In this document: positions 58,428-64,000 of the stretch, in pieces
Layout: the number at the start of each line of letters is the position of its first letter
Position numbering within the stretch: position 1 is the stretch's first letter
NCBI GenBank assembly: GCA_002335865.1
Contig: DDCY01000029.1
Location: forward strand, 345,544-409,543
DNA length: 64,000 nt
Origin: Saprospiraceae bacterium UBA1994
GTDB taxonomy: Bacteria; Bacteroidota; Bacteroidia; Chitinophagales; Saprospiraceae
Direction: 5' to 3'
Program-made: the position numbers and the translations under genes
The notes under the pieces: generated by a model
Seen by the model: the letters and a program-made list of their open reading frames with translations, nothing else
Databases searched by the model: none
What the model was told of the DNA's origin: nothing

Positions 58428-61400
58428 ATGAGAAATTATTTACACATACTCTTATTATTACTCTCTTTTAATCTAGTCGCTCAGACAGATGATGTTTGTG
58501 CTACAGCTCTTGGAGCTCCAGCTAATGTTGACGTCGGCGATATTCTTACTCTTGACAATACAGGATTTTCGGATGAAGGGAATTATACATCTTCATTATT
58601 AACAGGGCCTATATCGGGTTTTACTGCTTTTATTTGGGATGGTGCTTCAGGTGTGTATTCAATCAATGCGACATCTGGTGCAGCAGGAGACTGGAGTGTT
58701 GCCCTTAATTTAGATGATGGATCAGGCGATGAATGTACAGTTACTGCAAGCGAAGAATTATTTACTGATATTTTAGACTCTGCCCTGCCAACAGAAATTA
58801 CTTGTTTTAATTTAGTAAGTGGAGAGACATATATTATAGGTTTCGCTACTGATGCTGGTAATGAAGGTACATTAGATTTAGAGTTTATTGATCCGTTAGT
58901 TTTGCCACCAGCGAATTCAGAATGTGCATTGGCGGAGGATCAAGGTACAATAGTAACCAATTGTACACCAAATAATGTAATTGGTGATTTGACAGAAGCC
59001 TGTCCTAATCCAGATGAAGTGATGTGCCTCGATTTAGGAAGTGGACCAATTCTTTGGTATACTTTCACCACAGATTTTAATGTCGATGAGGTTACTATTG
59101 AAACTAATGGAGCTTCTGTTATTACTCCTCAATTTGCATTAATGTCTGGAGGATGTGGATTTCTCACGATAGAGGGTTCATGTCAAGATGACGGAGTGGA
59201 AACATTTCCTGTATCATCTAACACACAATATTGGGTAGCTGTAGGAGAAGAATCTGCAGGTGCAGGAGGATCATTCAGTTTAGATATTACTGCAAGTTTA
59301 ATAGTAGTTGGAGATGACTGTGGAATAGAGTCTCTTACATTAGGTACCTCTTTAGATGGGTCTACAACTTGTGCCTCAGCCCCAACGGATGGTTTCTGTT
59401 CATTAAGTACTACTAATGATCACGCAGTATATTACGACTTCACTGTTACAGGGTTAGATAATGTTGACTTAAGTGTAGAGATGACGGCAGGTACGGGAGT
59501 TACTGGTATATCTGCTTCAGAGATTGTAATAGAAATATATGAATCAGGATGTTCAGATGCGCTTCCAAATATATCTACTTTAGGTACGCCATGTTTTGCC
59601 TTAGGAGCGACTACTAATTACGAGTGCGTACCTCCAGGAACTTATACTTTAGCAATTGGATCTCCAGCTACGACAGAGGGTGATTTTGTGGTTACAGTAA
59701 GTCAGTTGGTTGTTGGACCAGCGAATGACGCTTGTGTAAATGCAGATGCAACTGTTGATCTTAATGATGACTGTTCTTCAGTGGAATTATCTGGTACTAC
59801 AGTTAATGCATGTCCTGAAAGTTTTGCTGGACCAGCATGTGGTTATGATGCTCAGTCTGTAGTATGGCACGAAATTACGCTTCCTGTTGATGCAGTTGGA
59901 GTTGAGATTTCAAATATTACAGGTGGTGTGGCGGTCACACTTTTTACAGATAATACATGTCCAACCCCATCTGATTTTTTCGATGACATGGATTGTGTTA
60001 CATTGGATGGGACGGTTTTTGGAATGACAGGAGGAGATTCATATCTTATTGGTGTAAGTACTGACGAAGCATTAGAGTCAGCCTATACATTCGATGTACT
60101 AGCTATCGTACCTCCAATGAATGATGATTGTGCTGATGCGTTGGACATAACAGCAGATGCCGCGTTAGGAGTAGTATCTAATAATAATTGTGCTACAGCA
60201 GATGGAAATGTGTGTACATTCGATAATGCTACATCTCATGTTACATGGTATGAATATACTGTTGCAGCTACTAACAATACAGACATTATAGTGAACATCG
60301 TTGGGTCAGGTGGCGCAGGTGTTGAAGCTATGGGCGGGTCATTTAATGTATATACGGATTGTGCTTATGTGCAGTTAGACAATTCTGTAGATGCATGTGG
60401 CAATGGATTTGGCCTTGACACTAGATATGAATGTGTTGAAGGTGGATCTACAATATTGATAGCGGTTGGTTCTGAAGACGAAGATCAAGGAGAATTTACA
60501 ATAACAATAACAGAAGAAAATGAAGGTCCTGACAATGACGAATGTGACATGGCCGAAGTTATTGACTTAGCAGCTACACCTTGTGAGATATTACCTGTAG
60601 TAGGAACTAACCAATTTGCTTGTCCAGAAGGATTTACAGCTGGTGGCTGTGCTTATGATATGGATCCAGTAGTTTGGTATTCAGTTACTCTTCCAGCTGA
60701 TGCAGTTGGATTAGAAATTACTGATCTTACTTCAGGATTTTATGCAACGTATTTTTTGGGAGGTTGTGCAGGTACTACATTTGATGGTACGGCATCATGT
60801 TTTACTTTTGAAGGAAATTCAGCGGTTACATATAATGCAGGGGATGTAATTTTGATAGGTATTGGATCTGTAACAGCAGACGAAGGAGCATTCTCTTTCA
60901 ATTTATTATCAGTAGTACCACCAGCAAACGATATGTGTGTAACAGCAGAAGATATTTCTGCTACAGCAGCTTCAGGTGTTACTGGAACTACAGCTTGTGC
61001 TACTCCTCCAGCAATAAATTATTGTTCCTTAGGTACTACAGATTCCCATGTAGTGTATTATGAATATATTGTGGCGTCTACAATTAACACAGACCTTTCT
61101 ATAGAAATAGTAGGTAGTGGAACGGCAACAACAGATATTTCAATAGCTCTTTATGAAGATTGTGCAGGAACTACTTATGATAATCCAGAAACGTCTTTAG
61201 CGGATGGCTGTACTACATTAGGTGTACCTCTCAACTATGAATGTGTTACCCCGGGTACTGTATTGACAATCGCGGTTGGATCACCAGAAGGATCTGAAGG
61301 TGAGTTTACGATCACTATAAATGAAGATAATACAGGAACTCCGCTCAACGACGGAATTTGTGATGCAGAAGAGATTGTTATTGCTGCAAATTGTACATTC

Positions 61401-64000
61401 CAGACAGTTTTTACAGATAATACAGGAGCATGTCCTGAATCACCATTGCTAGATGGTGTATCAACTTGTGAATTAGATCAAGATGCGGTAATATGGTTTT
61501 CTGTTTTAATACCAAACAATGCTACAGGTCTTGAGTTTTCAGACTTAGGTGGCGGAGAGTATGTAGCAGTTTTTAGTGGTGACTGTTCAACACCAGTTTT
61601 AGAAAGTGACTGTCTTAATAGCGCAGGCCAAATATTAGGACTGGCTGGTAATTCGACATACCTAATCGCAGTAGCGTTAGATGCAGGCGCTGAAGGTGCT
61701 ATTGAATTTATGATCAAAACGATCACGCCTCCAAGTAACGATATTTGTAATCCAAATGCACAACCGCTCGATTCAGGTGTTGCAACACTTGGAACAACTG
61801 CTTGTGCTACATCTGATAATACAGTTTGTTCGTTAGATGGTACTTCGCATGTAGTATACTATTCATATGTGGTGACTAGTACAAGTAATACAGATCTTAC
61901 AATCGAAACTGTTTCAAGTACTGCTACTTCTGGTACTGCTGCGGTTGATCTTGTAATTGAGATTTGGACAGATTGTTTTGGTACTGATTTTGATATTGTT
62001 CCTGAAGAAGGTGCTGCGGCTGAATGTAGTAATGGAGTTGACGAAACATTGACTTATCTTTGTGTGCCTCCAGGTACAGTGCTTACGATAGCCGTTGGAT
62101 CTACAGATACTAACGATGGTGATTTTGAAATCACGGTAACAGAAGATGCAGATGGTATTCCTACTGCAGTTAACGATATCTGTGATGCACCGATATTCTT
62201 AGATGTGACAGACCCTTGTGTATGGTTACCTTTTGATGTAAGTTCAGTGAATGCGTGCCCAGAAGAATTTGATTTTACTACTAACTGTGGATTTGATGAT
62301 TTCCCTATCACGTGGTACTCATTTGATACGCCAGCAGATGCAACTACTGTTGAGATCAACATAGTATCTAACTCTGCTGGGAATACACCAATCTATGCAA
62401 TCTTTGAAAATGATTGTCCTACACTAACTCCAATTTCAAATTGTGAGATTGGACTAGGAGAAATATCAGCACCTGTAGATATAAATCCAAACACAACTTA
62501 TTTACTAGGTATTGGATCTAATGATAGTGCAGGCTCAGAAATAGAAATAGAAATAAAAATAACAGTTCCGCCAGCTAACGACGATCCATGTGATGCTGAA
62601 CTGCTGGTTGCAGGTTCGACTACAATGGGTACTAATTTATGTGCTACAGAAGACTTTGAAGATCCTAACTGTGCAGCAGCGCTTGCTGAATCATCAGTTT
62701 GGTTTACATATACTTTAGAAGCCGGTGTAACAGGAGTAGAGATTTCTTTCCCATCTATTACAGCTACTGGACCTATAAATTCCTTTGTAGTTACTTTTGA
62801 TGCAGGTTGCACGGGTCCAGCGACGCTAGTTTCTCCTACCGGATTTACTTGTGATGCAGGTTCTCTTACTGACCCTATAACGCTTAACTGTCTTGATCCT
62901 GGTACTGAGTTATATATTGCCGTAAGCTCGGAAGCAGAAAATGCTGGAGATTTTGAAATTTTACTAGAAACAATAGATCCAGATCCATTATGTATTGACA
63001 ACGATGAGTGTGATATCCTTGGTGGAGGTGCAGATATTGGAGAAATTGTTACTGATGACGATTGTGAAGTGATTAGTGACTGTAATGCAAATGCATGTGC
63101 GGAATTCATTGGTGACTGTGGAATAGAAGTAAACAACGTAGTTTGGTATTCAGTTACTAATGACGGCTTAGGAGAATTTATTTCAGCATCTGTAGAAAAT
63201 GCAGATTTCGATGAGCCAGTTATAGCGATCTTCACTGGAAATTGTGCAGCGCTAGCTCAGATAGGAAACTGTGTGTTTGGTGGTGGTGGTGTAGCTAATG
63301 CTGGACCATTTATGATACCAGCTGATAATGCTCAATATTGGATAGCAATTGGTTCTGTTGGTGCAGTGGGTGGTGATTTCGATCTTTGTATCGAGATTAG
63401 TTCTGGTTGTGTAAATGATGATCCTTGTGAAGCTGTCGAATTATTCGATGGAGTATTAGTAGATAATCCTGCAAGTACAGAGTCTTGTACTGGGGATATA
63501 CAAAATTCAGATTGTGTTGCAGGAGGCTCAAATGCTTCCGTTTGGTATTCATTCGTCGTTCCTCCAGGAGGTGGACAATTTACGGTTACACTTTCGAATG
63601 TAACAATACCTGGAGATGTAGGTATACAAGTAGGTGAATATTCTGACGCTACATGTAATGGACTTCCTGGTCCGATTTATACTAATTGTGAGCCAGGTGA
63701 TCAGGTACATAGTATAAATTGTACTCCTGAAGGAACAGAATATTATATACAAATAGCTTCTGCTGAGGATATGGAAGAGGGTGATTTTGAAATTACGATA
63801 GATGCTCTTGCCCCAGATGTGCCAAATGACATTTGTTCAGGTATAGGTCCAGATCATACATTTGAAATAACAGAGGAGGATTATTGTATGTATGTGCCTA
63901 TATCTGTTGATACTGAGGATGCATGTCCCGAAATATTTACAGCTTCAGGTTGTGATTTTACTGAAGGACCTACAACTTGGTATGAAATAACTATACCTAA
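58428..64000 (+). CDS. Giant secreted repeat protein, N-terminal 1857 codons (3' end outside window)
   Basis: The frame opens with the signal peptide MRNYLHILLLLLSFNLVAQ and stays open to the window edge. After a first unique region it consists of at least twelve beta-rich modules, each starting with a [PG]xND-x-C type turn at Cys codons near 59320, 59733, 60129, 60544, 60936, 61360, 61747, 62182, 62589, 63009, 63424 and 63835. Modules are 129-145 residues and rich in Cys, Asp and Thr. Most belong to two alternating types: one with CSLGTTDSHVVYYEY-like cores, one with ACPE...DPVVWYSVTLP-like cores. This suggests a surface adhesin or matrix protein with disulfide-stabilised domains. A T9SS or gliding-type C-terminal domain is expected beyond the window. 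Confidence 0.9.
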   Translation, partial: MRNYLHILLLLLSFNLVAQTDDVCATALGAPANVDVGDILTLDNTGFSDEGNYTSSLLTGPISGFTAFIWDGASGVYSINATSGAAGDWSVALNLDDGSGDECTVTASEELFTDILDSALPTEITCFNLVSGETYIIGFATDAGNEGTLDLEFIDPLVLPPANSECALAEDQGTIVTNCTPNNVIGDLTEACPNPDEVMCLDLGSGPILWYTFTTDFNVDEVTIETNGASVITPQFALMSGGCGFLTIEGSCQDDGVETFPVSSNTQYWVAVGEESAGAGGSFSLDITASLIVVGDDCGIESLTLGTSLDGSTTCASAPTDGFCSLSTTNDHAVYYDFTVTGLDNVDLSVEMTAGTGVTGISASEIVIEIYESGCSDALPNISTLGTPCFALGATTNYECVPPGTYTLAIGSPATTEGDFVVTVSQLVVGPANDACVNADATVDLNDDCSSVELSGTTVNACPESFAGPACGYDAQSVVWHEITLPVDAVGVEISNITGGVAVTLFTDNTCPTPSDFFDDMDCVTLDGTVFGMTGGDSYLIGVSTDEALESAYTFDVLAIVPPMNDDCADALDITADAALGVVSNNNCATADGNVCTFDNATSHVTWYEYTVAATNNTDIIVNIVGSGGAGVEAMGGSFNVYTDCAYVQLDNSVDACGNGFGLDTRYECVEGGSTILIAVGSEDEDQGEFTITITEENEGPDNDECDMAEVIDLAATPCEILPVVGTNQFACPEGFTAGGCAYDMDPVVWYSVTLPADAVGLEITDLTSGFYATYFLGGCAGTTFDGTASCFTFEGNSAVTYNAGDVILIGIGSVTADEGAFSFNLLSVVPPANDMCVTAEDISATAASGVTGTTACATPPAINYCSLGTTDSHVVYYEYIVASTINTDLSIEIVGSGTATTDISIALYEDCAGTTYDNPETSLADGCTTLGVPLNYECVTPGTVLTIAVGSPEGSEGEFTITINEDNTGTPLNDGICDAEEIVIAANCTFQTVFTDNTGACPESPLLDGVSTCELDQDAVIWFSVLIPNNATGLEFSDLGGGEYVAVFSGDCSTPVLESDCLNSAGQILGLAGNSTYLIAVALDAGAEGAIEFMIKTITPPSNDICNPNAQPLDSGVATLGTTACATSDNTVCSLDGTSHVVYYSYVVTSTSNTDLTIETVSSTATSGTAAVDLVIEIWTDCFGTDFDIVPEEGAAAECSNGVDETLTYLCVPPGTVLTIAVGSTDTNDGDFEITVTEDADGIPTAVNDICDAPIFLDVTDPCVWLPFDVSSVNACPEEFDFTTNCGFDDFPITWYSFDTPADATTVEINIVSNSAGNTPIYAIFENDCPTLTPISNCEIGLGEISAPVDINPNTTYLLGIGSNDSAGSEIEIEIKITVPPANDDPCDAELLVAGSTTMGTNLCATEDFEDPNCAAALAESSVWFTYTLEAGVTGVEISFPSITATGPINSFVVTFDAGCTGPATLVSPTGFTCDAGSLTDPITLNCLDPGTELYIAVSSEAENAGDFEILLETIDPDPLCIDNDECDILGGGADIGEIVTDDDCEVISDCNANACAEFIGDCGIEVNNVVWYSVTNDGLGEFISASVENADFDEPVIAIFTGNCAALAQIGNCVFGGGGVANAGPFMIPADNAQYWIAIGSVGAVGGDFDLCIEISSGCVNDDPCEAVELFDGVLVDNPASTESCTGDIQNSDCVAGGSNASVWYSFVVPPGGGQFTVTLSNVTIPGDVGIQVGEYSDATCNGLPGPIYTNCEPGDQVHSINCTPEGTEYYIQIASAEDMEEGDFEITIDALAPDVPNDICSGIGPDHTFEITEEDYCMYVPISVDTEDACPEIFTASGCDFTEGPTTWYEITIP

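Noticed and set aside
61478..63752. Minus-strand frames inside the giant repeat gene
   Set aside because: They are Ser/Thr/Pro-rich shadows of the repeated plus-strand modules, which form one open frame with a signal peptide.

Overview
The window comes from a low-G+C member of the Bacteroidota, possibly a Saprospiraceae-like or related marine lineage; the lineage is an inference from gene content only. The evidence is type IX secretion (T9SS) C-terminal sorting domains on three large secreted proteins, a PorT-like gene next to ubiE, TonB-dependent receptors with N-terminal carboxypeptidase-regulatory domains, many lipoproteins, and promoter-like TATCTT(T/C)(G/A) boxes instead of strong Shine-Dalgarno sites. 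No prophage, insertion sequence, CRISPR array or rRNA was seen. Most genes are single housekeeping genes or short operons.

Layout. 1-9.7 kb: the 5' part of a TonB-linked outer-membrane beta-barrel gene, a DMT exporter, MsrB, a GreA-like protein diverging from an AcpH-like phosphodiesterase, small envelope proteins, a probable decayed gene, and hscA. 9.7-11.9 kb: a tandem hairpin repeat, a YhhQ-type transporter and ctlX. 12-17.7 kb: a SusC-type receptor followed by a lamin-tail/cupredoxin/T9SS protein. 17.9-22.9 kb: an LptF/G permease, then a cobalamin riboswitch controlling a BtuB-like receptor and a DUF5074-like beta-propeller lipoprotein that resembles BtuG. 23-32 kb: metallophosphoesterase, xseB, threonine aldolase, cold-shock protein, saccharopine dehydrogenase-like protein, thioredoxin, MBL hydrolase, TPR protein-ribH, and ubiE-porT. 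32.3-38.9 kb: a second probable gene remnant, DinB, DUF5683, a MobA-like protein, tRNA-His, lipoproteins, an orphan TRAP-type binding protein, a MazG-like protein and a phosphoribosyltransferase. 39-44 kb: a membrane Fe-S/CCG-domain redox pair with its usual small partner, and ettA. 44-50 kb: an FG-GAP/UnbV protein, an Omp28-domain T9SS protein and a two-domain fasciclin lipoprotein. 51-55 kb: an unusual long Cys/Met-type PLP enzyme and a secreted CocE-type hydrolase, set off by long non-coding flanks. 55-57.8 kb: a minus-strand run of membrane transporters. 58.4 kb to the end: the first 1857 codons of a giant secreted repeat protein.

The clearest functional unit is the B12 uptake locus (riboswitch, receptor, surface lipoprotein). 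Other observations worth attention are the alternating two-type module architecture of the giant protein, two gene remnants, a probable AUU start or point mutation in a TauE-type transporter, an apparent double U-U mismatch in the tRNA-His acceptor stem, a tandem hairpin repeat upstream of the YhhQ-type gene, and an orphan terminator that may end a small RNA.
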